Source of the DNA: Christensenella timonensis | Lineage (GTDB): Bacteria; Bacillota; Clostridia; Christensenellales; Christensenellaceae | NCBI RefSeq assembly: GCF_900087015.1 | Contig: NZ_FLKP01000001.1 | Location: forward strand, 62,001-126,000 | Direction of reading: 5' to 3' | Length of the DNA: 64,000 nt | Shown here: in pieces, positions 43,331 to 52,426 of the stretch | How positions within the stretch are numbered: position 1 is the stretch's first letter | Layout of the letters: every line of letters begins with the position of its first letter | Made by a program: the position numbers and the translations under genes | Notes under the pieces: generated by a model | Seen by the model: the letters and a program-made list of their open reading frames with translations, nothing else | Database searches by the model: none | Told to the model about the DNA's origin: nothing

Positions 43331-44140
43331 TTATTTATAAGCCTTTACATAGGCACTCGCAAATGCGTTGTCGAGTTCGTTTGCGTCCTCATCAGAAAGA
43401 CCAAATTCCAAGCCCTTATTTGTTGCAAAGTCACGCAAAAACTCTTTTGTGTAAGAATCCACTATCGTGATTTCAATATTTTTGAATCCTGCCGCTTCCA
43501 GTTTTTGGGTATATGTCTCAATCGAAAGAGCACCAGAAATGCAACCAACCCAAAGTTGAGCATTTTTTCGCAACTCTGCCCTTACAGGCTTTAACTCCAC
43601 AACATCGGCAATCGCAATACGACCGCCCGGTTTCAAAACTCGATATGTTTCACAAAGTACCGCGCTTTTATCTTCACTTAAATTGATTACGCAATTAGAG
43701 GTAACAACGTCAACGGTATTATCATCAAGCGGAATATCTTCAATGTAGCCTTTAATAAATTCAACATTTTTCTTTCCGCTTCGTGCTTTATTTTCATTTG
43801 CCAAATGAAGCATTTCGTCAGTCATATCAAGCCCGTAAACCTTGCCCGTTTCACCTGCATATTTTGCAGAAATCAATACGTCAATTCCACCCCCGCTACC
43901 AAGATCAAGTACAGTTTCGCCTTGCTGGATATTTGCCAAGAAGATTGGATTTGCACAGCCGATTGATGCTTTCAATGCTTCTTCGGGTAATCCCTCTAAA
44001 TATTCATCGTCGTACAATACTTGGCTTTTTTGGGGCTTACAGCAACAGCAGGGAGCTTCCCCTGTACCCGTAGTTACCTCGCTTGCAATACCACCATAGT
44101 ATTTTTTAATCTCGTCTTTCATATTCTTATTATTACTCAT
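43331..44140 (-). CDS. arsM: Arsenite S-adenosylmethionine methyltransferase
   Basis: The protein is 269 residues and starts after AAAGGAGTAAAGAC. The methyltransferase core is present (TVLDLGSGGGIDVLISAKYA; YGLDMTDEMLHLA). The ArsM cysteines are at SIGCANP, VTSNCVINL and WVGCISGAL, and a CCCC run near residue 30 may bind As(III) as well. It methylates arsenite to volatile or less harmful species in the cytoplasm. It is the last gene of the arsR-acr3-arsM operon. Confidence 0.92.
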   Translation of the reverse strand: MSNNKNMKDEIKKYYGGIASEVTTGTGEAPCCCCKPQKSQVLYDDEYLEGLPEEALKASIGCANPIFLANIQQGETVLDLGSGGGIDVLISAKYAGETGKVYGLDMTDEMLHLANENKARSGKKNVEFIKGYIEDIPLDDNTVDVVTSNCVINLSEDKSAVLCETYRVLKPGGRIAIADVVELKPVRAELRKNAQLWVGCISGALSIETYTQKLEAAGFKNIEITIVDSYTKEFLRDFATNKGLEFGLSDEDANELDNAFASAYVKAYK

Positions 44141-44160
44141 GTCTTTACTCCTTTGATTTT

Positions 44161-45219
44161 TTATAGTCTATTCACGGCAGGAAACCACCGTTGAGTTTTA
44201 TTTGCAATTTTTACAAGCGTCAGCATAACAGGGACTTCTACTAATACACCTACCGTCGTCGCAAGTGCGACTGGAGAATTTGCTCCAAATAGCGCGATTG
44301 CTACCGCTACTGCCAATTCAAAAAAATTTGATGCGCCAATCATACCAGCAGGAGCCGCTATGTCAAACGATAGCTTTAACAGCTTACAAGCAAAATACGC
44401 GATAAAGAAAATCAAAAACGTCTGAATAACAAGCGGCACTGCAATTAACAGGATATGCACTGGATTTGCAAGTATCGTCTGTCCTTGAAACGAAAATAGA
44501 ATGATAAGCGTAAGGAGCAGACCAATTACTGTAACATTATTGAATTTTGGCACAAATTTTTGATTGAAATAATCTACTCCTTTTTTCTTTACCATAAATA
44601 CCCTTGTGAGGATTCCTGCCGTGAGCGGTATCACTACAAACAGTAGAATGGATAAGAATAACGTGTCCCACGGAACTTCGACATTGCCTACGCCTAGCAA
44701 GAATTTTACAATCGGTACGAAAGCAAAAAGAATAATCAGATCGTTTGTTGCAACCTGTACCACGGTATATGCAGGATTTCCCTTTGTCAGTGTACTCCAA
44801 ACGAAAACCATTGCAGTACAGGGCGCGGCTCCGAGAAGTACGGCTCCGGCAAGGTAATCCTTTGCAAGTTCGGGAGGAATCAAATTTTTGAACACCACAT
44901 AGAAAAACAGTACAGCAATACCAAACATGGTAAACGGCTTTATCAGCCAATTAGTAACCCATGTTACAAAAAGCCCTTTCGGATTTTTCCCCACATCTTT
45001 TATACTCTTAAAATCTACTTTCATCATCATGGGATAAATCATAATCCAAATCAGTAGTGCAATAGGGATAGATACATTAGCATACTCAAATTGATTCAGA
45101 AAAGTTGGAATCTGTGGTAGAAATTGACTAATAAGAATCCCCGCAACCATACAGATTACAACCCATACCGTCAAATACTTTTCAAAAAATCCGATGCTTT
45201 GATTTGTTTTTGCTTCCAT
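44161..45219 (-). CDS. acr3: Arsenite efflux permease Acr3
   Basis: The protein is 352 residues. The second ATG (45219) fits the AAAGGAG spacing better than the ATG at 45225. About ten membrane helices are visible, with the Acr3 signatures GAAPCTAMVFVWSTLTKGNP (the key Cys) and IGASNFFELAVAVAIALFG. It exports arsenite across the cytoplasmic membrane. The operator just upstream binds ArsR. Confidence 0.92.
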   Translation of the reverse strand: MEAKTNQSIGFFEKYLTVWVVICMVAGILISQFLPQIPTFLNQFEYANVSIPIALLIWIMIYPMMMKVDFKSIKDVGKNPKGLFVTWVTNWLIKPFTMFGIAVLFFYVVFKNLIPPELAKDYLAGAVLLGAAPCTAMVFVWSTLTKGNPAYTVVQVATNDLIILFAFVPIVKFLLGVGNVEVPWDTLFLSILLFVVIPLTAGILTRVFMVKKKGVDYFNQKFVPKFNNVTVIGLLLTLIILFSFQGQTILANPVHILLIAVPLVIQTFLIFFIAYFACKLLKLSFDIAAPAGMIGASNFFELAVAVAIALFGANSPVALATTVGVLVEVPVMLTLVKIANKTQRWFPAVNRL

Positions 45220-45233
45220 AAGCATACTCCTTT

Positions 45234-45259
45234 AATATATAGACGATTGTCTATATATT
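45234..45259. promoter_or_regulatory. ArsR-type operator of acr3-arsM
   Basis: Two perfect 11-base arms (AATATATAGAC and its complement) around GATT lie between arsR and acr3, directly upstream of the acr3 ribosome site. A related, weaker copy (ACTGTCTATATAT) lies upstream of arsR near 45595. Confidence 0.7.
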
Positions 45260-45271
45260 ATTCAAAAAAAA

Positions 45272-45574
45272 TTATTCGTTGCAAATACAAGCTTTCTCTG
45301 TAACCGTCAACATATTCATAAAATCACGAATTTCATTTAGACGTTGCTCGTTTAAAGAATAGTGTGTCCATTTTCCATCTTTTCGTGGAATAACAATCCC
45401 GCTATCACATAATATTTTCATATGGTGGGAAAGGGTCGGCTGTGTAATATCAAACTTTTCATGAATTACGCACGCACAAAGTTCTCCACACGAAAGCATA
45501 TCTATAATTTGCAATCTAGTAGGTTCGGCAATCGCTTTAAATGTATTTGCATAATCCGTATAGTTTGTTTTCAT
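45272..45574 (-). CDS. arsR: ArsR-family arsenic-responsive repressor
   Basis: The protein is 100 residues from the ATG at 45574 (GTGAGG upstream). The winged helix reads FKAIAEPTRLQIIDMLSCGELCACVIHEKFDITQPTLSHHMKIL. The Cys pair in GELCACVIHEK is the classical As(III)-binding site of ArsR. It represses the operon from the nearby operators until arsenite binds. Confidence 0.92.
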   Translation of the reverse strand: MKTNYTDYANTFKAIAEPTRLQIIDMLSCGELCACVIHEKFDITQPTLSHHMKILCDSGIVIPRKDGKWTHYSLNEQRLNEIRDFMNMLTVTEKACICNE

Positions 45575-45655
45575 ATCAAACCTCACATTGATAACTGTCT
45601 ATATATAATATATAACACACATAGATATTTGTCAATGTGTTTTTATTATATTAGT

Positions 45656-45696
45656 AAAGAGCGTGGCAGCTTGCGAGGTTTCGCGGCTGTCACGCT
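45656..45696. repeat. 41-bp terminator repeat, copy 2 (right flank of the ars cassette)
   Basis: Second copy of the 43277-43317 repeat, one base different. Here it is the terminator of the minus-strand membrane gene at 45715. The two copies bracket exactly the arsR-acr3-arsM operon (2.3 kb). Confidence 0.85.
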
Positions 45697-45714
45697 CTTT
45701 TGATTGGGGGTACA

Positions 45715-46158
45715 TCATGCTTGCAAAATTTCAATCTTTTTATATCCTGCAATCTTGACGGCGGCAATGATCGTTTTGACAATATAAACGACCGCTTTTA
45801 TAAGCTGGTAGACCAGCACCACCACGCCGATCACAGCGCCGACGATGATATTAAGGGCTAATATCCCGATTGTTCCGGCTAATCCGTAACCGACCGGGAT
45901 AACCCAAAGGAACATACGCCGTATGCCATACGGTACGCCCATAAATAGTAAAGTATAGGCTACCCGGTGTTCGCTGGTCTGAAAGATCATGGTTGCAAAC
46001 CAGTAAAGGAAAAGAGCCAGCACAACAGGCAACACGACAAATTTTAGAAAATCCTTGCGCGTCTTTTTGACGGCGCAATCGTGGCAAAGCGGGATTTTGA
46101 AAACAGCGGGGCAAGGTGCGCCGCACTCCGCACAATCGGTTACATAATCTTGTTTCAT
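45715..46158 (-). CDS. Membrane protein with N-terminal zinc-ribbon-like cysteines
   Basis: The protein is 147 residues. Cys residues near the start (DCAECGAPCPAVFKIPLCHDC) form a zinc-ribbon-like cluster. Three or four hydrophobic segments follow (FVVLPVVLALFLYWFATMI; FLWVIPVGYGLAGTIGILAL; IVGAVIGVVVLVYQLIKAV). It is unassigned. Its terminator is the repeat at the ars cassette border, implying this gene and the VLP gene were neighbours before the cassette arrived. Confidence 0.65.
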   Translation of the reverse strand: MKQDYVTDCAECGAPCPAVFKIPLCHDCAVKKTRKDFLKFVVLPVVLALFLYWFATMIFQTSEHRVAYTLLFMGVPYGIRRMFLWVIPVGYGLAGTIGILALNIIVGAVIGVVVLVYQLIKAVVYIVKTIIAAVKIAGYKKIEILQA

Positions 46159-46241
46159 AAAATCACCCCTTTATATGACTAAAATAATACATGATACCTG
46201 TTCTGTAAAGAATGATTTATATACCTACAACGTTACAATTT

Positions 46242-46742
46242 TCATGTTGCAGTAATAATCATTACTTGCTTTATAAATGAGATCAAATGTCTGTTGACTT
46301 GGTATTTCTCCATATACAACAATAAGATATCCACAGGTTTCAAGCAGCCCTTTAAATATATTTCGTTCCCGCCATTACTAGGGTTTTGCTCAACACTAAA
46401 GCATAAATCTAAGGATTTGTAAGCATCATTCCAAAGCTGCCTATCTTCGATAGGCTCATCGTCAATAGATGAATTGTAAGGGAAAATTCCCGTGATGCTT
46501 AGATAATATTCTTTTCGCATTGCTTTGACAATCTCTAAAGGTATGAGATTTGCCTTGTTAAAAAAAGGAATGGCGAAGGCTTTAACATTTAAATCAATTT
46601 TCTTTTTGATTGCCGTGACTATTTTGTCCCTTAATACTGCTATTTGATTAGTTGTTAGCTGATCGGAAATATCGCTGTCGTACCAAATCCCGCACAACTG
46701 ATGCCGGAATCTGTAAAATGGTATCCCGTTTATAACTTTCAT
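46242..46742 (-). CDS. Uncharacterised protein, second gene of a two-gene module
   Basis: The protein is 166 residues, soluble, with no signal or membrane helix. Segments include PFYRFRHQLCGIWYDSDISD and CLKPVDILLLYMEKYQVNRH. Its ATG overlaps the stop of the 316-residue gene (ATGA), so the two are translationally coupled. I recognise no family. Position between ICE core genes, with a Xre regulator on the other side, suggests accessory cargo such as a defence or stress module, but this is only inference. Confidence 0.6.
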   Translation of the reverse strand: MKVINGIPFYRFRHQLCGIWYDSDISDQLTTNQIAVLRDKIVTAIKKKIDLNVKAFAIPFFNKANLIPLEIVKAMRKEYYLSITGIFPYNSSIDDEPIEDRQLWNDAYKSLDLCFSVEQNPSNGGNEIYLKGCLKPVDILLLYMEKYQVNRHLISFIKQVMIITAT

Positions 46743-47689
46743 TTTCTTTTATTCCTTTCAATTATTCTTTGTTTTGCAAAAATTGCCTGTTTTAATATCT
46801 TCCAATAGTTATCCGCTCTGCTCTTGACTGTCTCAATCTTACCTTGTTTCCCGTCTGTTGCTTCGGCTAAGAGGTCATTCAAAATGTCATCCTCATTTTT
46901 CCAATTCCAATAATGCTGATTGATTGTTTCATCGTTTAGCTGGATGATGCTATCTAGCAGATTGCATTTTTCATCTATGCTGGCGATTTTGGGGTAATGC
47001 TGTTTTGAAAGTAATTTGTTCTGCTCATGACTTATTTTCGGCTGCAAAATCCCTCGCATTTCAACTAAGAATGCTTTTTCGACCTCGCGCTCTAATTGCC
47101 TTTCATATTCAACGTGTTCGCGCTCAATATCGCTATTCGCAAATATCGCTTTTTGCAAGTTGCGACACCCGCGAGATTCTCGCACATTTTCAATCGTAAA
47201 TTCCTTATCAACGGGATTTAAAAGATATATTGTTTTTCCTTTCTTTACGGCATATTTGTAATATTCAGAATCCCTGTTTTTGTCCATGAGGAATAAAATT
47301 CCAGATTCATTGATAACTGCTTGATACGTCATATCAAAGACAGCGGGGTCATTTGTCGCTCTTTTCCTGATATACACAACTTCATCGACAATGAGCTTAA
47401 CAGCTTTTGATTCATGAGACTTTTCCCATACATAATCTTTGCATGGGGAGAACAGATATAACTTTGGCTTTTCCAATTCTGCATCAAATAAGGCGTTTTC
47501 TAAAATTTGTACAAAATACAAATTGGTTTCAGAGTTATCCATAAGTGTGTATCTCTCTATACCAATAGAATATAGGTACATAAATGTGTGGCGTAAAGCA
47601 TCGGCTATTTTATAAAAAAATGAGGAATTGTGTTCATAATCGTTGTTGGATAAATTATCAATAAAGCTGCAACCAGTATTTTCTATCAT
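46739..47689 (-). CDS. Uncharacterised protein, first gene of a two-gene module
   Basis: The protein is 316 residues. The start at 47689 follows GGAAAGGAGCGC; the longer frame enters the IS110 copy and is rejected. It has a hydrophobic-aromatic N-half (FFYKIADALRHTFMYLYSIG) and a charged helical region (DIEREHVEYERQLEREVEKA) with a basic end (KQRIIERNKRK). No known motif is visible to me. An IS110 copy lies 16 bp upstream of its start and now separates it from its original promoter, shared with the divergent Xre gene at 49463. Confidence 0.6.
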   Translation of the reverse strand: MIENTGCSFIDNLSNNDYEHNSSFFYKIADALRHTFMYLYSIGIERYTLMDNSETNLYFVQILENALFDAELEKPKLYLFSPCKDYVWEKSHESKAVKLIVDEVVYIRKRATNDPAVFDMTYQAVINESGILFLMDKNRDSEYYKYAVKKGKTIYLLNPVDKEFTIENVRESRGCRNLQKAIFANSDIEREHVEYERQLEREVEKAFLVEMRGILQPKISHEQNKLLSKQHYPKIASIDEKCNLLDSIIQLNDETINQHYWNWKNEDDILNDLLAEATDGKQGKIETVKSRADNYWKILKQAIFAKQRIIERNKRK

Positions 47690-47705
47690 TTTTTGCGCTC
47701 CTTTC

Positions 47706-47973
47706 CTACTACAATAATTTATGGATAGGATATGGCAGCCAGCCATACGCCTTTCCATCCCATAGTCTAAGCTACAATAAGGGGAGTAATTGGTCTGACG
47801 ACTCCTTTCTTGGGTCTACACGCCCGTACGTGAGACAGTCAGCCATCCTCTTGTTGCAGCGTTCGTTTTGCAGGTAGAGCCACCACTCGTGCGTTCGTGT
47901 CACTCAGTAGATTGAATAGGCAATGGGTAAGAGATGGGCACCGATTACAATACATCAATCAGGAGGAATACTT
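47706..47973 (+). ncRNA. Candidate bridge RNA region of IS110 copy A
   Basis: Long non-coding stretch upstream of the transposase with many paired segments (for example around 47756-47900). In IS110-group elements the bridge RNA that pairs with donor and target DNA is encoded here. The exact ends and loops were not determined. The same region lies at 62872-63139 in copy B. Confidence 0.5.
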
Positions 47974-49184
47974 ATGAACGCTGTCGGTATCGACATTTCC
48001 AAAGGCAAGTGCATGGTTGCTATCCTGCGTCCCTTCGGTGAGGTGGTTGCTTCACCTTTTGAAATTCAGCACACCGCTCATGAACTCAGACGTTTGGTTG
48101 AACGTCTGAAAAGTTTGGACGGTGAAACCCGCATTGTTATGGAGCATACTGGCAATTACTATCTGCCTGTCGCCAGGCATCTGCACGAAGCCGGCCTCTA
48201 TGTGTCCGTTGTCAATGCTATTCTTGTACATGACTACGGTCAAAATTCCCTTAGACGGGTCAAAACGGACAAGAAAGATGCTGTTAAAATCGCCAGCTAT
48301 GCTCTAAGCCATTGGCTTGATCTTCCGCAATATGCGCCGGAAGAAGACGTTCGCCACATGCTTAAACCTGCGCCCGCCAGTGCAACCAGTACGTTAAGCA
48401 GAGTGTTATGCTTAAAAACAGCCTCATCGCTTTGCTTGACCAAACCTTTCCGAGTGTCAACATGCTGTTCTCCAGCCCGCCCCGCAAGGGGGACGGTCAC
48501 GAAAAATGGATTGACTTCGTGGGTAAATTTTGGCATTTTGAATGCGTCAACAGCCTTTCCAAAAACGTTTTTACCCAGCGCTATCAAAAATGGTGCAAAA
48601 GAACAGGTTACAACTTTCTTTCCACTAAGGCCGCTGCCATCTACGATTTCGCCTGCATACAAGTCAGTACACTGCCTCGAAGCACCTTTGCCAAACAGCT
48701 TATTACTCAAGCTGTGTCGCAGCTTAACTCCCTATCGGAAACGCTGGCTCTGATTCGGCAGCAGATGCTTTCCCTTGCCTCCGGCTTGCCGGAATTTCCT
48801 GTTGTCATGGCTATGCAAGGGGTCGGCAATGTGTTAGGACCTCAACTCATGGCTGAAATTGGCGATGTGCGACGTTTCAACCGTAAGCAGTCGCTGGTTG
48901 CTTTTGCCGGTATCGACGCACCGCCTTTCCAGTCCGGCGCCTTTGAAGCACAGAGTACCGGCATTTCCAAACGAGGTTCTTCCTCACTCAGAAAGACGCT
49001 TTTTCAGGTCATGGACTGCCTGCTCAAACACGCGCCCTCTCATGATGCTGTATTCCAATATCTTGACAAAAAACGCGGCGAGGGTAAGCATTATTACGTC
49101 TACATGATGGCAGGAGCCAACAAGTTCCTGCGTATCTACTACGCACGGGTTAAGGAGCATCTAGGCAGTTTGGCGGTTCAGTAG
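47974..49184 (+). pseudogene. IS110 transposase with a -1 frameshift
   Basis: The intact protein would be about 403 residues. The N-terminal DEDD nuclease part (MNAVGIDISKGKCMV; VMEHTGNYY; VKTDKKDAVKIA) is in one frame up to RHMLK. The rest (CQCNQYVKQSV, then MLKNSLIALLDQTFPSVN, and the Ser-domain FAGIDAPPFQSGAFEAQSTG) is in the -1 frame. Adding one A to the run CTTAAAC at 48361-48367, or slipping back one base there, restores LKTCARQCNQ. The identical defect is present in copy B, so either slippage makes active enzyme or an intact copy elsewhere acts in trans. Confidence 0.85.
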
Positions 49185-49462
49185 CCCACATATTCTTTTT
49201 GCTTGGCTTACCAGCTTATTTCAGGGTGGTTTTATTTGATGTTCCATTTTTTACCTTTCATTTTTTATTCATTTCCGGCTTGACTTTTCTTTGCAGGTCT
49301 CACGTAGTCTTTTTAATGCGAGACGATTCGGCGATATATACTCAAATTATATAAAAACGCCGCAACGAATACTGTAATAACACACATTGAGCAAAACGTA
49401 TAATTTAAGTGGATATTTTTGCGTACTTCATCCCCTATAATGAGTAATAAGGCAGGTATCAT

Positions 49463-49774
49463 ATGGACATTGATTTTATAGGTGATCGTATATCAAAATT
49501 GAGATCAAGGAAAGGCGTTTCCCAAAGGGACATGAGCCTTTCAATCGGGCAAAGTGTGGGCTATATTAACAGGATTGAAAATAAAAATGCCTTACCCTCA
49601 ATACCTTTGCTATTCTATATTTGCGACTATTTAGGTGTTAGTCTTACAGATTTCTTTGACACCAGCATTGAAGAACCCGCGCTTGTTAGCGAACTTCACG
49701 AAGAAACAAAATCATTGAATGAACAAGCGTTGCGTTATATGCTGGGGATAGCCAAAGAACTAAATAAAAAATAG
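49463..49774 (+). CDS. Xre-family regulator
   Basis: The protein is 103 residues: a Cro/C1 domain (ISKLRSRKGVSQRDMSLSIGQSVGYINRIENKNALPSIPLLF) and a short helical tail. It diverges from the uncharacterised 46739/46242 pair, and before the IS insertion the two shared an intergenic region of under 200 bp. It is therefore a good candidate regulator of that module. A terminator follows at 49794. Confidence 0.8.
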   Translation: MDIDFIGDRISKLRSRKGVSQRDMSLSIGQSVGYINRIENKNALPSIPLLFYICDYLGVSLTDFFDTSIEEPALVSELHEETKSLNEQALRYMLGIAKELNKK

Positions 49775-50333
49775 CAAAGTCGTTTGCTTCTTTGCGGGTA
49801 TTTCAATACCCGCTTTTTGTATTTAAACATTATGATACGTCTCGCGGGACACCAAGTTTCAGCAAAAATGCTTATTTCACAACATAGGGGTCTTGGTCTT
49901 TATTCAAAATCAAGAAATTCTATGCTCTCTTTGTTTGGAACTGACTGACGCGCCCCGCCGACATATCAATATTTTATTTTTTCAATGTGCATGGCGCGTA
50001 AGGGGTAATGGATGATAATAAAAGGTGTGGGGATTCCTAATCGTCATTCCATTCCCCATATTCGCGCCAAATATTAGCAACAAATACGCATTAAAATTTG
50101 TTGCAAACCGCTTGATTTAACCCAACGATAGCGCAATCAGGTGTAGACTAGAAATGTATATAAAGGGTGTGGGTTTATATGTAGTGTTTTGGTGTGTGGG
50201 TACACATAGCCTACACCTTTTGCGCCTTTGGGATTGGTTTGCTGTTATTATACGCCTATTATCATAAAAGGACAATACTTTTACGCGATAACAGCTTAAA
50301 CAAAGAGACTTACGTTAAAGGCAAGACTAATGA
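49775..50333. other. 559-bp gene-free region with a terminator
   Basis: It starts with an intrinsic terminator (GCGGGTA/TACCCGC then TTTTT, 49794-49818). The rest is AT-rich with weak inverted runs, including TGGGGA..TCCCCA around 50027-50061 and GGTGTGGG..CCTACACC around 50167-50218. I see no gene. It may hold the promoter of the Xre-like gene at 50334 and structured regulatory DNA. Confidence 0.5.
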
Positions 50334-50762
50334 TTGAATTATACTGATTACATGAATGAAGATAGTTTAGAATATATAAAGAAATTTGTAGCCCAAAGGG
50401 TTAATGAATTGCTTACCGAAAATGAAATAACGAACAGAAAAGCACTTAGTCATTTGGTTGGATATAATGAGCATTTTATATCCGATTTGTTATGTAAAAA
50501 ACGCAGTCCGTATGTAGTCAGTATTTACGATATATGCGAATTTTTTGGTATCACACTTGAAGATTTCTTCCGTGTTGATTATAGCAAGGATAAAACGGTA
50601 GCATCGGTTATGAAGTTGTTAGTTGATCAGTACAAACCGGAGGAATTATCTTTACTATATGATATTCTAAGTCATGTTGATAAGGATAGCATAATTACCT
50701 TGCTTTCAAGTTATCGCCTTTACTTTGAATCTAAAAAAGAAGATGAAAATAAGAAAATTTGA
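50334..50762 (+). CDS. Xre-like helix-turn-helix protein
   Basis: The protein is 142 residues from a TTG at 50334 (AAAGGC upstream); ATG 50352 is an alternative. The DNA-binding part is VNELLTENEITNRKALSHLVGYNEHFISDLLCKKRSPYVVSIYDI, a Cro-like fold, followed by a helical region (EELSLLYDILSHVDKDSIITLLS). It probably regulates the mobilization genes that converge on it from the other side. Confidence 0.7.
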   Translation: MNYTDYMNEDSLEYIKKFVAQRVNELLTENEITNRKALSHLVGYNEHFISDLLCKKRSPYVVSIYDICEFFGITLEDFFRVDYSKDKTVASVMKLLVDQYKPEELSLLYDILSHVDKDSIITLLSSYRLYFESKKEDENKKI

Positions 50763-50764
50763 GC

Positions 50765-50790
50765 AAAGCGCGGAAAATCCGCGCTTTTTT
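50765..50790. terminator. Intrinsic terminator between the Xre-like and relaxase genes
   Basis: The stem AAAGCGCGGA/TCCGCGCTTT is followed by T-runs, between two converging genes; it can work in both directions. Confidence 0.8.
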
Positions 50791-52126
50791 ATCTCTGTTT
50801 TTCCTTGCTCTCACGTTCCAGGCGGGGCGGCTCTAAGAGACTATCCACGTTTGCCTTTATGATTTCAAGCTCCCGAACTTCCTTTTTTTGCGTCCTGTAA
50901 GATCGGTATAGACTATCTTTTTTATTCTGTAACTTCCCATACTCCTTATGCAGATCGGCGGGAATCGAGGCGCGACCCTTAATGCCGAGATCGGCAAGCC
51001 CCTTTTTGGCAGCGTGAAATAATATTAAGCTGCTTTCATGTTCGGAATAATAGCGGTCTTTGTTTTTTGCCGCAAGGTACTTGTCATAAGTCGGCTTCAT
51101 ACGGCGGTAATTCTCTGTATGCTTCATGGTTAGCAATACATCAGACAAGCGTTTTTCAATCCCGCGCAGATCGGCGGCGGTCTTGTCAAATTTTGTGGCA
51201 GCGTCTTTGACGATGCGGGCAAGCTGTTCCCGGTCGGTAATGTTATGCTCCGTTAAATAATTAACAGCTTTTGAGGTCTCTTTGAGGTTAAAGACTTTCG
51301 CCCAACGTTTATAGCCCTCATTTTGCTGGGCCTTTATGCTATTCTGTATATCAATGACAAGGTTTACACCCTTGTCGTCGCGCTGGGGCTTGCGTGATGC
51401 GCCGCCCGCTATCCGTTCCCGTATACGCATTTCAGTATAATCGTCATGCCCCCGTGTGAATTTATCTTGTCCCGGCGCACGGAATTTTAAAACCTTTTTT
51501 GTCCGCGATACTTCATAACCCGCCGCCGATATCCTTTGCAATAATTCATCGAAAGTTTTTACATGGGGAATTGTATCATCAATCAGACGATATAGCTTAG
51601 ATTTCCAGCCCCGACCCTCGCGGGCGGCGTGATATTCTTTGCCGCTCTTGCTCTTTGCGCTGCGTTCCGTCGTTTCAATCACAGACAGACCATGCGTCCG
51701 GCAAAGATCGTCGCTTAGTCGGCGTATTTGTGCAAGGGTGCGCTCATTTGAAATATACTTGTGATGATCGACAAAATTGGTCGCGCAAAACATAATGTGA
51801 TTATTGACACAACGGCTATCGGTATGTGTTGCAATCACATATTCATATTTGCCTTTTAACACCTTTTCAGCCCATTCCTGCCCCAGCTTGTGCGCTTCTT
51901 CCGGGGTGACTTCACCGGGGGCAAAGCTCTGTATCATATGGTGTGCGAGATTGTCCCCTTTGTTCATGCCTTGTGAAATCGTGTAGAAAAATTCTACATC
52001 TGCCGTTTCCGGGGTACAACCATAGGAGGACACCAGCCGCCCGCCGTCCGTCTTTTCTGGCTTGGTGACATAGTCAAGTGCTTTTCTTAGCGTTGACTTA
52101 ATAGGGTGTATCTCACAATATGCCAA
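50789..52126 (-). CDS. mobA: ICE relaxase (MobA/VirD2-like, MOBP type)
   Basis: The protein is 445 residues. The relaxase domain carries an N-terminal region with the putative catalytic Tyr (KALDYVTKPEKTDGG; VSSYGC), HHMIQSFAPGEVTPEEAHKLG and the metal triad YEYVIATHTDSRCVNNHIMF. The C-half is charged and helical. It nicks the ICE oriT and leads the strand through the channel. It overlaps mobC by 40 bp on the same strand. The candidate oriT (52427-52535) is directly upstream of mobC. Confidence 0.88.
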   Translation of the reverse strand: MAYCEIHPIKSTLRKALDYVTKPEKTDGGRLVSSYGCTPETADVEFFYTISQGMNKGDNLAHHMIQSFAPGEVTPEEAHKLGQEWAEKVLKGKYEYVIATHTDSRCVNNHIMFCATNFVDHHKYISNERTLAQIRRLSDDLCRTHGLSVIETTERSAKSKSGKEYHAAREGRGWKSKLYRLIDDTIPHVKTFDELLQRISAAGYEVSRTKKVLKFRAPGQDKFTRGHDDYTEMRIRERIAGGASRKPQRDDKGVNLVIDIQNSIKAQQNEGYKRWAKVFNLKETSKAVNYLTEHNITDREQLARIVKDAATKFDKTAADLRGIEKRLSDVLLTMKHTENYRRMKPTYDKYLAAKNKDRYYSEHESSLILFHAAKKGLADLGIKGRASIPADLHKEYGKLQNKKDSLYRSYRTQKKEVRELEIIKANVDSLLEPPRLERESKEKQR

Positions 52127-52419
52127 ACCTCGTTCATCCGCTCCTTTATCTCTTGTATATCTTCGGCGTACAAATTGCCCGTGGTGTTCGCGCGGGCTGC
52201 AATTTGGTTGATATTACGACCTATACCGCCAATTTCTCGCGCAAGCTCTTTCAAAGGTGTGTGATCGACTTGTATGACATAACCGTCAATCAGCATCTTG
52301 CGGGCATATCTGCTAAAATTATTTGCGCTCCCGGCAAGCTCCATTTTTCGTTGTATTGTTTCCCGTTCATCCTCTGTTACATAGACGATCAGCGGGATTT
52401 TTCTTTTGCGTTCTGCCAC
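52087..52419 (-). CDS. mobC: Relaxosome accessory protein MobC
   Basis: The protein is 110 residues with a ribbon-helix-helix style start (MAERKRKIPLIVYVTEDERE) and the MobC C-half (LAREIGGIGRNINQIAARAN, DIQEIKERMNEVWHIV). MobC proteins help melt oriT for the relaxase. The start is 8 bp from the end of the oriT-like repeat and behind GAAAGGAG. Confidence 0.85.
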   Translation of the reverse strand: MAERKRKIPLIVYVTEDERETIQRKMELAGSANNFSRYARKMLIDGYVIQVDHTPLKELAREIGGIGRNINQIAARANTTGNLYAEDIQEIKERMNEVWHIVRYTLLSQR

Positions 52420-52426
52420 GTTTCCG

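Larger units (their letters stand above)
47706..49301 (+). mobile_element. IS110-family insertion sequence, copy A
   Basis: 1596 bp, identical in extent to an inverted copy at 61544-63139. Ends were found by comparing the two copies: identity starts at CTACTAC and ends at GGTCTC. There are no terminal inverted repeats, as expected of IS110. A 268-bp non-coding left end (47706-47973) is where IS110-group elements encode a bridge RNA. The insertion lies in the ribosome-site region of the 46739-47689 gene. Confidence 0.88.

Noticed and set aside
48408-49184. Second half of the IS110 transposase as an independent gene
   Set aside because: It is the -1 frame continuation of one transposase; the same is true of 61661-62437 in copy B.
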